64,000 nucleotides of DNA from Eustoma russellianum. Taxonomy: Eukaryota > Streptophyta > Magnoliopsida > Gentianales > Gentianaceae. Position numbers and translations under genes: made by a program. The first letter of the stretch is position 1, and the number at the start of each line of letters is the position of its first letter. The stretch lies in contig AP025074.1 in NCBI GenBank assembly GCA_036186865.1, forward strand, positions 10,490,758-10,554,757, written 5' to 3'. Positions 10,764 to 21,409 of this stretch are shown here, piece after piece. A model generated the notes under the pieces. It was not told the DNA's origin. It searched no databases and saw only the letters and a program-made list of their open reading frames with translations.

Positions 10764-11025
10764 ATAAAATTATTGTAGTGCCTCTTAGTCTTCCTCCCCT
10801 TCTTTTTTCTGCACTCCTCCTTTCTTTTTGTTCTTGTCCAAGATCTATTGCATCTGTATGAGTGCTTCATCCTTATATATTTGATCTTTTTCTTCGATAT
10901 CTTCCTAAGATTCAGATTCAAAGTTATCCGTAATATTGCTGAACTTCTCGGCATAATCCTTCCCATATTCACGCTCACCCACTATATCAATCACAGCTTT
11001 AGTACCCTTTACTTTGAGTGAGCCC

Positions 11026-12216
11026 TCACCACTGCAGTATTCTACTGCAGCTCAGGGGTGTCAAGGTCCATACGAAGCCTTCCAACCACCAACTGCCACC
11101 TACCCTTCCCAACAGGTGTGAGGACTGGCAATTCATATGGAACCTCCATCCCCAATGGCTCACTAACTCCCTCTTCCCAGTAACTTCATTTGGACATCCT
11201 GATGTAGCAAGAGCGGCTACAGCTGCCTGTGTGTAATCAAGCACAACAGGCCTAAGTTTCCCAGGCTCACTTGTCCCGTCCATTTCTTCCACCACTACTT
11301 CCTTCCCTTTGTACCGCCCAGGAACAACGCTATTATTTTTCCCCATGAGAAAATTACGCCTCGTGGCTTTATATTCCAGTTTCTTCTACTGGCCTTTTTC
11401 ACGAACACGTCTTGGACAATTATAGATGACATGTCCAAACAACTTACATTCACTGCATTGGGCCGGGATCCACTCAACTTGAACAACCTGCTCAACAACT
11501 TCATCACGTTCATTTATGAATTCAATGATTTCTGGTAAGAGTACCCCAGCTATAACTTCCACACACGCTCTTTCAAAAGCCAGCCTTCCCTGCTCCATTG
11601 TCCACTGATCTGCATACAAGGGATTTCCAATTGCACTAGTTATCTTCTCTAAAGCTTCTGCATCATAGTATTAGACCCCCAACCCTGGTAGACGCACACA
11701 AATTGGTACAGTACTGGCCTCTGCCTTCTGCATTGTTTTCCCCCCTTTCCAACGTTTTAAGAGGAACATTTTATTTCCAAAATTTGGGGGGGGGGGGCTT
11801 TTTTTTTTCTACTGCCTGCCTCAAACTTTCTTTGCTCTGGAATCGAAGGACGAACATACCCGCATGCAGTCGCTGCACCTCAATCAACCCCTTAGAATTC
11901 CACTGCATATCTACAAAGCTCTTCATCGCAGTATATGATGGATTCAACCTCCTGATATATCCAATTGTAGAGAACCTCCACTTTTCCACATACCTCGCTA
12001 CATCAGACTCAATACTTTAGGCCTACATTTTCCTTCGATCTTCTCCAGAGGCTGAAAACTTAGGCTTCTCACCTTTGAGCTGGGAGATTTCACCGAATTC
12101 GCCAGTCTCCTCGCCCAACTCGTCTCGCTTGCTGGTATGCCCACTCCCCCATTATGCGTAAACTGACTTCCTCTATCCACCGTCAACACATTTGCGGTGG
12201 TTTGCAGCTTCTCCAC
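11026..12216 (-). pseudogene. LINE 2 ORF1 (DUF4283-like domain and CCHC zinc knuckle)
   Basis: The start is ATG 12216 (MEKLQTTANVLTVDRG). After a frameshift near 11990 the DUF4283-like domain follows (EKWRFSTIGYIRRLNPSY, LHAGMFVLRFQSKES). A G12-C-T10 tract at 11786-11808 sits in the frame. The next part is ADQWTMEQGRLAFERACVEV, then a CX2CX4HX4C knuckle (CSECKLFGHVIYNC, about 11454-11413) and a tail to about 11026 (GRYKGKEVVVEE). At least two frameshifts and two stops interrupt it. The intact protein would bind LINE RNA. Confidence 0.7.
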
Positions 12217-12298
12217 CGTGTAGTTTAGGATTTTTGAAGCGTTTTTCTCACTTTCTGGAGAGAGAGTATGTTTAGAGAGAGAAAGTGGAGAGAGATTC

Positions 12299-12778
12299 TA
12301 AATATTCCTCCGCATTACTTTTACCATAAAACGTGGGAATATTTATTTTGGTTTTGAGAAAATCGTCATCTTGCGGGAAAAGGGGATTTTGGCGTCTTTG
12401 GTAACCACGAGGAGGGTGGTCATCAAAGTCATACTCATCATGCTCATATGGAATGTAATCATCATTGTACCTTCGTGGGACGTACCTTCTTGGTTGTGTA
12501 GGAGGAACAAACCTTCGTGTCTCGATGTGTGATGGTCTAAGGTTGTCATCTTCAACTTCCTCTGGTGGGTGGCGCCTAGGTTGTGGTAGGGGAACGGCCC
12601 TGCTTGTCCCTTGGCCATCACTCGTTTTGTAGCTTCGCTCCACGTCTTCCAAGCGATGCTTAATTACCTCATTGTCATGCATGAGTTTCTTAAGCATCTC
12701 CAGCATTTGTTGTTGCGTGTTGTCAACAGTTTCGGCCTCTTTTGACTTGCTAGATGCGTAGTGGGTGCTGCTATTCAT
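12299..12778 (-). pseudogene. Family A gag, N-terminal fragment
   Basis: The frame starts at ATG 12778 and aligns almost residue for residue with gag at 23400 and 31214: a Ser/Lys-rich start, EAETVDNTQQQMLEMLKKLM (likely coiled coil), the RRHPPEEVEDDNLRP segment, an Arg/Tyr/Asp-rich stretch, and IPTFYGKSNAEEYLE, where it breaks off about one third of the way through gag. The few residues after that (SLSTFSL) are LINE 5' UTR read through. Confidence 0.85.
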
Positions 12779-14434
12779 GTTTTACCTAAAGTGATCAATT
12801 AAAAACGAAAAGAGAAGAAAAGAAGCAAACTAACACAAAGACAAGCAAACATTAAGGGATTAGTAAAAAAAATTAAGCTATGAACACTCCGCTTTCTATT
12901 CTTTCCACTCTCTTACCACTTTGGTTCTTGGATAACCTGAAGTTAAGAAGGCTCAAAGTGATCAATAAGGAAGTATATTGCCAAGGCTTCTTCAAATCAC
13001 AATGTTCTCCACTTATTTCTTCCTTTTTGTGTTCAAGTTGCTCCAATTAGTATCAAAGTAGGATCAATTTAAATGAACACAAACTTGAACTTTCTACTAA
13101 GATTCAAAGAAAATAAGCAACCAAAGTTGATGTATAAGGCTGAACCAAAGATAAACTAAGGTTGCCGTGGGCAATCTTTAGTTAATTTTGATTCTATGCA
13201 CTTACTATCCACAAAATGGTTCAAGTCATGCAACAATCGAGCAATCAAATGTGTGATTGGTTCAAGAAGATCAGGAGATGGAGAATAGGGTATATAGGGG
13301 ACGGCAATGTGGGGTAAAAGGAAATATGGTATCCAAGGTTTACAAATCGTACCAAAAAGTTTCCACGCAATGCACAAATGTTTTGCCCTTTTTTCTTTTC
13401 TCTTGTTCTTTTGTCTTTTTTCTTCCTTGCTATTTCAATTGAGCAAGGTTCAGATTCTCTCTTTTTTTTTACTAAGGGCAGGATTGAAATTTCACGCGTT
13501 TTGCACTTAGCACTTGCGTTTCTGGACAGAATAGTGCAATGTATTTAAAATGAAATTTGTAACTTGGACTTGCAACAAAAATAACCTTGGAAAGTGAGGG
13601 AAATTGGGGTAAGGCCGAATATGGTTAGGGTTAGGGTTTTTGATTTAGGGTTTTTTTGAACGTTTTGGGAATTTGCGGAATGGGCGTTGTAAATTGACTA
13701 TTTGGGTTGGTAATTGATGATTGGTGTGGTCAATTTGGATATTGGTTGGTTTAAGACAGAATTTGAACAAAATTCAAATTCTAGGGTTAGGGTTTATTTG
13801 GACGAATTGGGGTTTTTATATTCTGATTGTGTTTGGTAAAATGGGTTTGGGGCTTTTTGTTGGGGGTGTAAATAGGGTTGTTTGGGATCAGGTTGGTGAG
13901 TTTTAGGGTTGGGTTGGGGTGGGGCTGGTTAGCCGTGGGGTGTGGCTGGTTTTAGGGTTTGTTTGGTGTTGCAAATGGGTTGTGAAGACAAGCACAGGAA
14001 GGACTACTAGATTTAAAGCATGAAATCAATCACAATGCGAATCACAAGATGCATACAATCATCACCAACTAATAGCTTCGGTAGCAACAAGATGATTTGA
14101 AACCGAGGTAGCTTATAGGCTGATGGTTGGAATATTTAAAAGAAGGCTGAATATGACCTAAAATGCAACAAACTCTAATTTGTTCAAGTTTGAACGACTC
14201 AAAATCAGATTGTGATGCGAAAAGGAAATAAAGGAAATGACACTTGAATGATGAAAAGCAAAATGCAGCAACGTGCAAGGACTCAAAGCAAATGAATTGG
14301 ACGTTTGTTTTTTTTTTGTATGAAATGCAAGACAATGGCGTGTAGAGTGAGGGGTAGAAGAAGGACTCAACTGAAATTGAAATGACTAGACTCACACGAA
14401 AAGGAAATGATAGATGATGGAATAGAGTAACCTG
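12779..14434 (-). other. Family A leader (non-coding), minus strand
   Basis: This is the untranslated region between PBS and gag. It aligns by eye with the leaders at 21768-23399 and 29581-31213. On the minus strand it is C-rich with repeated AACCCTAA-type words around 13600-13960 and a stretch of oligo-A and AAGAA words. I see no gene; open frames here are low-complexity. Confidence 0.7.
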
Positions 14435-14447
14435 GGCTCTGATACCA
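14435..14447 (-). other. Primer binding site (initiator Met tRNA)
   Basis: TGGTATCAGAGCC on the minus strand begins three bases inside the LTR end and matches the 3' end of plant initiator Met tRNA. Confidence 0.85.
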
Positions 14448-14450
14448 ATT

Positions 14451-15925
14451 TGATGCGTGCAACTCGTGGGCTCCAACAATTCCACCTTCCAAACATCCTT
14501 CACAAAGGGTTAGGTACAAGGAAAAAGACTTCCCCTTGCTTCCTTAGTGAATAAAAAAAACGTGTGGATTAAAACGAGCAAGACCAACACTTCAAGATGG
14601 TCGTTGATCAGGCAAACCAATAAGACCCTCCTGGACGGCACCTTTAAGCAATGGCAACACCTTCAAAATGCTCAACCTTGAAGGATCTTAACCTAGGTTT
14701 TTAATGCAAAACCAAGAAAACAAAGTCTCACACAAAGTGAAAGAAATATCAAGAATTGTTATTCATCAAAAGGTGGTGTTTACAATCAGCCAAAGGGGTC
14801 TATTTATAGGCCTTAACCCACGCCTATCAGCCTTCAAATGACCAGAATTTATTTCAAAATAAGCTAGCTAATAATGTTTGAAACTTGAAAACTATTTGAA
14901 TTCAAAAGTAAAACAAATCCTAGCTAAAATTTGAATTGCTTGCAAGATGTCTTCTCTTCTATGTTCGGCCGTGTATGAGGGCCAAAATGGAGTCTTGGAG
15001 AAGCTGATTTGATGAGTAGGATATGCTTGAACTTGAATTCAAAAGTTGGGTGAAGTTTGAATTCAAGTTGAGTTTGAACTTGAGTGTACTTTGAATTGGT
15101 TGTTGGTTTATCCTTCCCACCTTCTTCCAGCCGTGTTCCTTGAATAAATGAGGAGTAGAAAACCTGATTTGATAATGATAAGATGGCTGGGATTGAATTC
15201 AAATGATGGTTGAAGTTTGAATTCAAATTAAGTTTGAATTTGACTTCAAACTTGGATTCAATTTGAATTGTGATCTATCTCCTTCTTTTCTCTCCAAAAT
15301 GGCGTGTGGATGGATGCTTATTATGGCTGAGTTCATCTTGAATTTTAAGGCCCAATCTGGTTGAAACATGAATTCAAATCAAGATTGAATTTAAATTCAA
15401 GTTTGGCTTTGAATTTAAATTCAATTGATCATCATCCTTTTTCTTGCAAGAATGGCCGGCCCCCTTGTGGGTAAATGGAGATGTTTTGATTTCAATTTGA
15501 TCAAGAGATTCTATCTTGGACACCTTTGAGTTTGTCTTGGTGGAGACAAACATTCTCTTCAAGATAACATTCCTTTGGTCTCCTTTTTTGTAACACACGG
15601 CTATCTTCCTTATTTTAGGGCCTTCATTTTATTTGGATCTTCCATGTACCTAATCTTCCTACAAAGCAAACACATAAAACAAAGATCACAAGAAAACAAG
15701 ATGAAATTCAAGATAAAGAATGCACGCACACGTCAGCACACACACGTTTACACTCAAGGTGAAGGTTCAATGAAATGAACCCAAGGAATCTTAGGTTCAT
15801 CTTGAACATGCTTATACAAGAAGGTGGCAACTTGATGACAAAGTTCTCTTGCCCTCCTTCTTGTCATAGGACCCTTGACCTCTAGATGGGGCCCTTGATC
15901 CTCATCGGACCCTTGATCCTCATCA
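14451..15925 (-). repeat. Family A 5' LTR, minus strand
   Basis: It is 1,475 bases long, begins TGATGAGGATCAAGG on the minus strand and ends GCATCA. It contains the U3 reading frame described for family A (15924-15754), the GAATTC-rich block and a TATAAATA box at 14808-14801. The 13-base minisatellite is nearly absent (about two degenerate copies near 15560), as in the LTR at the left window edge. Confidence 0.85.
14801..14808 (-). promoter_or_regulatory. LTR TATA box
   Basis: TATAAATA on the minus strand in the conserved family A context (AGGCC.ATAAATAGACCCC), about 350 bases from the LTR end. Confidence 0.6.
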
Positions 15926-16475
15926 CTCTTGCTCCCCAACGGCTAAACCACTTAGCCTAGTGAAGAAAATTTCTCTCCAAGAAACTCTAGAATACTCTTA
16001 ATCTCAACCCTCAAGAATTCACAAGGAGCAAGAGACTTCCCTCTCTTTTTTCCCTTAAGGTACACGGCTAACTTGAGTCAAGAAGTCCAAGATCCTTTTC
16101 ACCTTCAAGCCTCAAGAATCCTCTAGGTAAGTGCACTCTAAACTCCGTAAGAGAATTTTATATCTTTCAATGAGTGAAGCTCACATTGTTACTCTTTCTT
16201 GCTCAAAAACCGTGACCCCCATGGTCACTAGATTCAAGCTTTCAAGCTCTTAAGTGATACTAGCTTCTTAGAGGTTTGAACACTATTCAAGCTTCATCTT
16301 AGTAAGCCAATCTAACCCCCATTTAGTTCTATCTTTCACTTAAGATAATAACTAACATTTGTTCTTTTTCCTCCTCCAAAACCGTGGGGTATATGTTGAA
16401 GAGGAGGGAGACTTCACTTTATTTTATCCAAGTTCCAAGCTAAGGAAAGGTTTGAGCTTGAAAATGCAAATACAC

Positions 16476-16483
16476 TATAAATA
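16476..16483 (+). promoter_or_regulatory. Family B LTR1 TATA box
   Basis: TATAAATA in the context TACACTATAAATATTCTTGG, identical in all four LTRs about 1.27 kb after the LTR start. It implies a long transcribed LTR part (R-U5, about 2.8 kb). Confidence 0.5.
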
Positions 16484-18287
16484 TTCTTGGCTTGTGTGTG
16501 AAAGTATATGCTTGAATGTCTAGCTATTACTAAGATTTAATCTTAGATGAAAATGTTAAGCTTGAAGTATGAAAATTTTGGATTCCTTAGGAAAAGTGGC
16601 TTGCATGTATGAGATTCCTTCAAAGATGGATTCTTTGTCCTTTTGAATATGAATATGATGCTAGTCTAAGATGAATGTGGCAAAGCTCTCTTCTTTAATA
16701 TGTAAGGGGGATGGTTGGATGAAAAGTTTGGGGTAAATATTGTTCTTGTGAAAGATTGTGACTTGCGGGGTAAAGGATGCACATAAGTTGTATGCTCTAT
16801 GACTTAGGTGTAATATGTTCATTATGGAAATGAAATTTAAGCCCTTGCATGTGAATGAAACGGGCTGTTTTGGGGGTATGGGGCATACAAACTAGTTGTG
16901 CCATGAATCGACTTTATTATGTACAAAATGTGCAAATTCAAGGTGTACTATGAGTAACCTTCAAAACTGTTTTGAAGTGATTTGTAGGTGATCTTTGGAA
17001 TGTATTAGAACCTGTAAAGTTTATGCTAAGAAGTGTATTTGATGATTAGTAAGCTATTTTTGAAGAATAACTTAAGTTGGAACACTTGTAGTAAGTAAAA
17101 GTGACAAAAGGGAAAAATCACTGGAACAGGACAGATTCATGTGACGTTTTGTATGACCTGAAAAGGGACCTTAGAAGTATTCAATTAAGCTAATTTTTGG
17201 CATGACATTAGCCCTATGTGTGTAGTAAATATGAGAGTTGGAGTTTTGGTAAAAGAAGTTATGGTTTGTTCTTAATGGAATTTTTAGTAAACCTGGTCAA
17301 GCTGAAATTACTGGACTGGACAGAATTTAAGTGATGTATTGATTGGCCCAAAAATGGACCTTAGAAATATGCAAATGGGCTGATTTTTGGTAGGATGCTA
17401 GCCTTATGTGTTTACTAAGTCTGTGAGTTGGAATTTTCGAAAAACGACTTACAGTTTGGTCACAAAAAAAATTTGTAGTAAAACTGGCCACTCCAGAATC
17501 AGCATGTAACCGTTTTTGGAAAAGTGAGTAAATGACCTCTTGAAAGTTATTATATTACTCCGGGAATTTTATGATAATTACTTAGGACAAAGATGAGCAT
17601 GTCCATGTAAATTAATCATCTTGAAATTAATATTTTAAGGGGAAACTACTGAAATTAAGGGAACACTACGAAACTGCAAAACTCGGCCGAATTACGAAAC
17701 TAGTTGGGAGACTTCGTTCTTGCGGTGTAGACCTGTTTGAACAGCTTGGGCTTATGAACATTAATCCTCAGTATAATTGCAGTATTTTTCCAGGTTTTGG
17801 CCCAAATTAAATAAGACTTATTGGGCTTGAAAGAAAGGTATAAGAGGAGTGCTGCACTGCTGTATTCAGCAGTACCCTGTTTAGTAATTTAATAGCTTAA
17901 AGGTCTTACATGTCTCAAAACGTTATGAAACTTTTATGGCAAGTAGTAAAGACACCTTATGCATGTTTATGTCAAGAAATCATGATAATTGGCCTAAAAT
18001 ATGAGGTTTCTAGGCCGAGCGAACGGAACAATAATTCTGGAAATTATTCCAACCTAAAGAACATGACCGTACATGTATGTATGCGATGCGTTTTGTCACG
18101 AATTGCATAGTGCACGTCATACATTGCATCATCGTCACTTACATGATTCATGAAACTGATTTTATGATAATGAATGATGAAAAAGAATTTTTAAAAGCAA
18201 AGATTTGGTTTTGAAAAGAACGCTTTCCATTGGTACCATTTGTTTCTGGCCAGCTTAACCTGTTCCAGATCCGGGGTTAATTGATCT

Positions 18288-18419
18288 GATGATTATGACC
18301 GTACAGGTCCGGAGAGAATAGACCTGACTATGATGATTATGACCATACAGGCCCGGAAAGAATAGACCTGATTATGATGAATATGACCGTACAGGCCCAG
18401 AAAGAATAGACCTGATGAC
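18288..18419 (+). repeat. 44-bp tandem repeats in family B LTR1
   Basis: Three units of 44 bases (starts 18288, 18332, 18376) share GATGATTATGACCGTACAGG and AGAATAGACCTG. Further degenerate copies (ATGACC.TTTTCGGAT.CG, ATGACC..CTCAGATCC) follow after the solo LTR insertion. The repeat recurs at 43653, 50436 and 57147. Confidence 0.85.
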
Positions 18420-19309
18420 TATGATTGATGATATTGTTAGTGTATGTGCCCTAGGCCATGATTTGGATGTTTATGTTATGCATTTATTATTAATAAAAGA
18501 GGTTTTATTATCGTCATTGTTGGTTAGTATGTTACACAATTTTGATATATGTCCCTGATTCATTATTGTTATGGAGATAAAATAATTTATAATCAGTATG
18601 AGTATTGATTTGATAATCATGAGATGATTATGTGTATGGTGATACGAATCAATCTCATAGATACTTGTTAGAGAACAGTGTATTGGATAGACCCATCATG
18701 GGATTGCTACATGGATTAGCGTCATAAGTAAATCTCATGATAGTCATGTTTTAATCCTTTGACTTGAGATTGTCATAGTTTCCAACATAAGGACTATTAT
18801 ATTTTGACATGATCAAACGTTATCTGTAACTAGATAATAATAAAGGTCATGATTGAATGTGATAGAAATTATGTAGAGGATATTGAACAATCAAGATAGA
18901 ATTTGTCCCTCTTTTGAGAGAGATATCTTTGGGCCCCTCGATTAGTGAGACTGTGAAATGCATGGCCGTGCTCAAATGAATTGATAGTGTGATCAATATC
19001 ATTTGTTTTATCAGTCTACTTAGAGATCGAGTAATCATATGTTTGAACTATATAAGTATGACGCTGACCATGACTTATGTTCAAACTAGATATCGTGTGA
19101 CAAAGGGATTAATGCATGTACTATTATTAGGCTAGTTGGACTTTACTCGTATTAATTGGGTAGTTGTAATGCCTTGCTAGAGGCCAATTACGACTTGTTG
19201 GTTTAATAGAGATTTAATCAACTGCCAATTAATATGGGCCTATCGGGTCACACACAAGAATGCGTAAGGCTGAGATTAATAATATTAATAATATTAATAT
19301 TGGATATTA

Positions 19310-19371
<62 letters not shown>
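19310..19371 (+). repeat. (TTA)n microsatellite
   Basis: About 62 bases of uninterrupted TTA (about 20 units), flanked on both sides by a copy of AATATTAATAATATTAATAT plus TGGATATT. It lies inside the solo LTR. Confidence 0.95.
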
Positions 19372-19488
19372 CGTTTTAATATTAATAATATTAATATTGG
19401 ATATTTATTATTATTAATATTATTATTTTGGTTTTTGTGGTTATATGTATATAGATATATATATATGCTGTCAGATAATAATGAGAGA

Positions 19489-19544
19489 ATCCATATCTGA
19501 TATGGATTTTGAATATCCTGACAGAATCCATATCTGATATGGAT
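19489..19544 (+). repeat. Two tandem perfect hairpins
   Basis: ATCCATATCTGATATGGAT occurs at 19489-19507 and 19526-19544. Each copy is an 8-base stem with a 3-base loop, and the surrounding sequence (AGAATCC..GGATTTTGA) is repeated as well. Confidence 0.9.
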
Positions 19545-19927
19545 TTTGATTGGCATCAACGAAACCGATTAGGACTCGGTTTTTAATATCCATAAATGCG
19601 TATATATATCTATGTATCTCGTACATAGACACATACGAAATACACACGAAAACAACAGAAACCCTAGAATCGTTTTTGTGAAAAACGAGTTCTTCAGCCG
19701 CGCCGTTTGAAGAGCTAGCACTCCGGGCGGAAGCGTTCGTGTGGATACTGACAGAGGGTGTTCGTGATTTCGCACCTCTTCCATCTACAGATTTCGAATC
19801 TACGGAGGTAATTTTTGATTTCTTTTGTCGAATTAAACGAACAACATGGATCCTTGGTAGCAAATCGGAGATCAAGTTTTTGTTTTCCGCTGCGCGTTTG
19901 GCAGTGATCTCGGTTGATTTCCTAACA

Positions 19928-20299
19928 GATATGACCATTTTCGGATTCGAAAATAATAGATTTGAAGGGAAGAATATGACCATCTCAGATCCAGATAGAA
20001 TAGATCTGAACATTCTCTTGTTTTTATTGACGATGATGTTTTGAAAGAAAGAAAGAAAGAAAGAAAGAATTTATCCTCATATTTATCACGATGCATCCCA
20101 TATGCATACTCATGCATGTTGCATATAATGGTTTGTCGAATACTTGGTACACCGCTACTTAGGCTAAGATGTTATAGCTTGATATCTCCTAAGTTATGAT
20201 TTTTAATAAGTTATGAGCTTGTTACTTATGGATATTGGATGGAAGGTCAGGTATGTTACTAAACCAAAATTTTTGGGGTTTGGTTCTTGTATGTACTTT
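19928..20299 (+). repeat. Family B LTR1, middle segment
   Basis: It continues LTR1 after the solo LTR. It contains an AAAG microsatellite (20043-20068) and ends in ACTTT (20295-20299), the target-site duplication of the family A array. Confidence 0.85.
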
Positions 20300-20300
20300 T

Positions 20301-20471
20301 GATGAGGATCAAGGTTCCGATGAGGATCAAGGGCCCCATCAAGAGGTCAAAGGTCCTATGACAAGAAGGAGGGCAAGGGAACTTTGTCATCAAGTTGCCA
20401 CCTTCTTGTACAAGCATGTTCAGGATGAACCTAAGACTCCTTGGGTTCATTTCATTGAACCTTCAACTTGA
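20301..20471 (+). CDS. Pol C-terminal tail frame encoded at LTR start
   Basis: A 57-codon frame (56 residues plus stop) starts at the second base of the LTR and ends TGA. It reads acidic DEDQG repeats, then GPMTRRRARELCHQVATF, then HVQDEP...PWVHFIEP. In a full-length element this frame would be reached from pol across the polypurine tract. The same frame is open in the LTRs at 28114-28284, 35927-36097 and 15924-15754, and a diverged version opens at 61678-61851. GP[MI]TR-type tails are known at the end of some plant gypsy polyproteins. In this array pol enters the LTR in another frame and stops after about 20 codons. Confidence 0.55.
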   Translation, partial: DEDQGSDEDQGPHQEVKGPMTRRRARELCHQVATFLYKHVQDEPKTPWVHFIEPST

Positions 20472-20574
20472 GCATGTATCACATGCACGTCTGCACTCTT
20501 TGTTTTTTTGGATTTTATTTTATGTCGTGTGATCTTAGTTTTATGTATTTGCTTTGTAGGTAAATTAGGTACAA

Positions 20575-20674
20575 GAGAATGTTTCAAAAGAATGTTTCAA
20601 GAGAATGTTTCAAGAGAATGTTTAAAGAGAATGTTGAAGAGAATGTTTCAAGAGAATATTCGAAGAGAATGTTT
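20575..20674 (+). repeat. 13-bp minisatellite in family A LTR
   Basis: Eight units of GAGAATGTTTCAA with point changes, one unit being 12 bases. The middle LTR has 8 units (28388-28487), the last LTR 7 (36201-36288), and the older LTRs elsewhere in the window about two. Confidence 0.9.
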
Positions 20675-21401
20675 GTCTACGCTAAGACAAATTCAAAGGT
20701 GTCCAAGATAGAATCTCTTGATCAAGTTGAAATCAAAATCATCTCCATTATCCACAAAAGGGGGCCGGCCATGTTTGAAGCAAACGGATAATGATCAATT
20801 GAGTTTAAATTCAAAGCAACCATGATTTGAATTCAAATCTCAACCAATTGGAGACTTAAATTTCAAGAATCTATCAGCCTTATCCTAGCCATCTACACGC
20901 CATGTTTGAAGAGAAAGAAGAGGATAAGACCAATTCAAATTGAATTCAAGTTTGAATTCAAATTCAAACTCAATTTGAATTCGAACTTCAACCATCTTTT
21001 GAATTCAAGTCCAGCCATCTTATCATCATCAAAATCAGATTTTCTACACTTCTTTATCCATGGAACACGCCATCTTGAGAAGATAGAGCCTGATTCAAAT
21101 TGAATTCAAGTTTGAAGTCAAGTTCAAACTCCACTTGAATTCAAACTTCAGCCATCTTGTGAACAAACTTCAGCCATCTTGTGAACTCAAATCCAAGCGC
21201 ATACTACTCATCAAACAGCTCCTCCAAGACGCCATAAGCTGCCAGATACATTGAAGATATCAACTTCCAAGCATTTCAAGTTTTAGCTAGAATTATCTTA
21301 GTTTTAATTTTCAAGCAAAGTTCAAATTTAAACATTTGTTAGATAGCATTATTTGAATTATTTCTAGCCATTTCAAGCTGAAGGGGGACGTTTCTTAGGC
21401 C

Positions 21402-21409
21402 TATAAATA
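21402..21409 (+). promoter_or_regulatory. LTR TATA box
   Basis: TATAAATA, 1,102 bases after the LTR start, context GGCCTATAAATAGACCCC. Transcription would start roughly 30 bases downstream. Confidence 0.6.

Larger units (their letters stand above)
9766..12298 (-). mobile_element. LINE 2 (L1-type), minus strand, 3' truncated
   Basis: On the minus strand it runs 5' UTR (12298-12217, rich in TCTCTCTC), ORF1 and then ORF2, with RT and everything after it missing. The 5' end abuts family A gag and the 3' side abuts ABCA exon sequence, with no poly(A). Because LINEs usually lose their 5' end, a copy that keeps the 5' end and lacks the 3' end points to a later deletion or rearrangement and not to ordinary target-primed truncation. 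Confidence 0.75.
12299..15925 (-). mobile_element. Family A gypsy element, 5' half only, minus strand
   Basis: From right to left this is a complete 5' LTR (15925-14451), a PBS, a leader of about 1.65 kb and the first ~160 codons of gag, which stops abruptly at about 12299 against LINE 2. The right end is a genuine insertion boundary: the flank CTCTT (15926-15930) continues as family B LTR, and the undisturbed B LTRs read CTCTT straight into GCTCCCC at 41235, 48006 and 54789. The other copy of the duplication was lost with the 3' half. Confidence 0.85.
15926..18434 (+). repeat. Family B LTR1, first segment
   Basis: It corresponds to LTR2 from 41235 onward, so about 724 bases of LTR start are missing, cut off by the family A insertion at 15925. 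It includes the TATA box at 16476 and the 44-base repeats at 18288-18419. No protein is encoded. LTR1 continues at 19928-20299 and 37366-37823 on the far sides of two insertions. Confidence 0.85.
18435..19927 (+). mobile_element. Solo LTR of a third retrotransposon, with target-site duplication
   Basis: It starts TGTTAGTGTATGTGCCC and ends CCTAACA, so the termini are inverted copies TGTTAG/CTAACA. It is flanked by GATAT at 18430-18434 and 19928-19932. The undisturbed B LTRs have a single GATAT at the matching site (43793, 57289). It holds a TTA microsatellite, two tandem hairpins and no internal coding region, PBS or second LTR. Length is 1,493 bases. Superfamily not assigned; the orientation shown follows the TG...CA reading and could be either. 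Confidence 0.9.

Noticed and set aside
15926..17900. Independent satellite or gene region left of the solo LTR
   Set aside because: It matches the family B LTRs at 41235, 48006 and 54789 along its length; it is LTR1.
18288..18419. CRISPR-like array
   Set aside because: Units are contiguous tandem repeats without variable spacers, inside a plant LTR.
19471..20013. 180-codon minus-strand frame
   Set aside because: It crosses the boundary of the solo LTR into family B LTR1 and has no domain; chance frame.
20500..20790. Small proteins rich in FQENV / ECFKRM repeats
   Set aside because: Translations of the 13-base minisatellite; the frame varies with unit number between LTRs.
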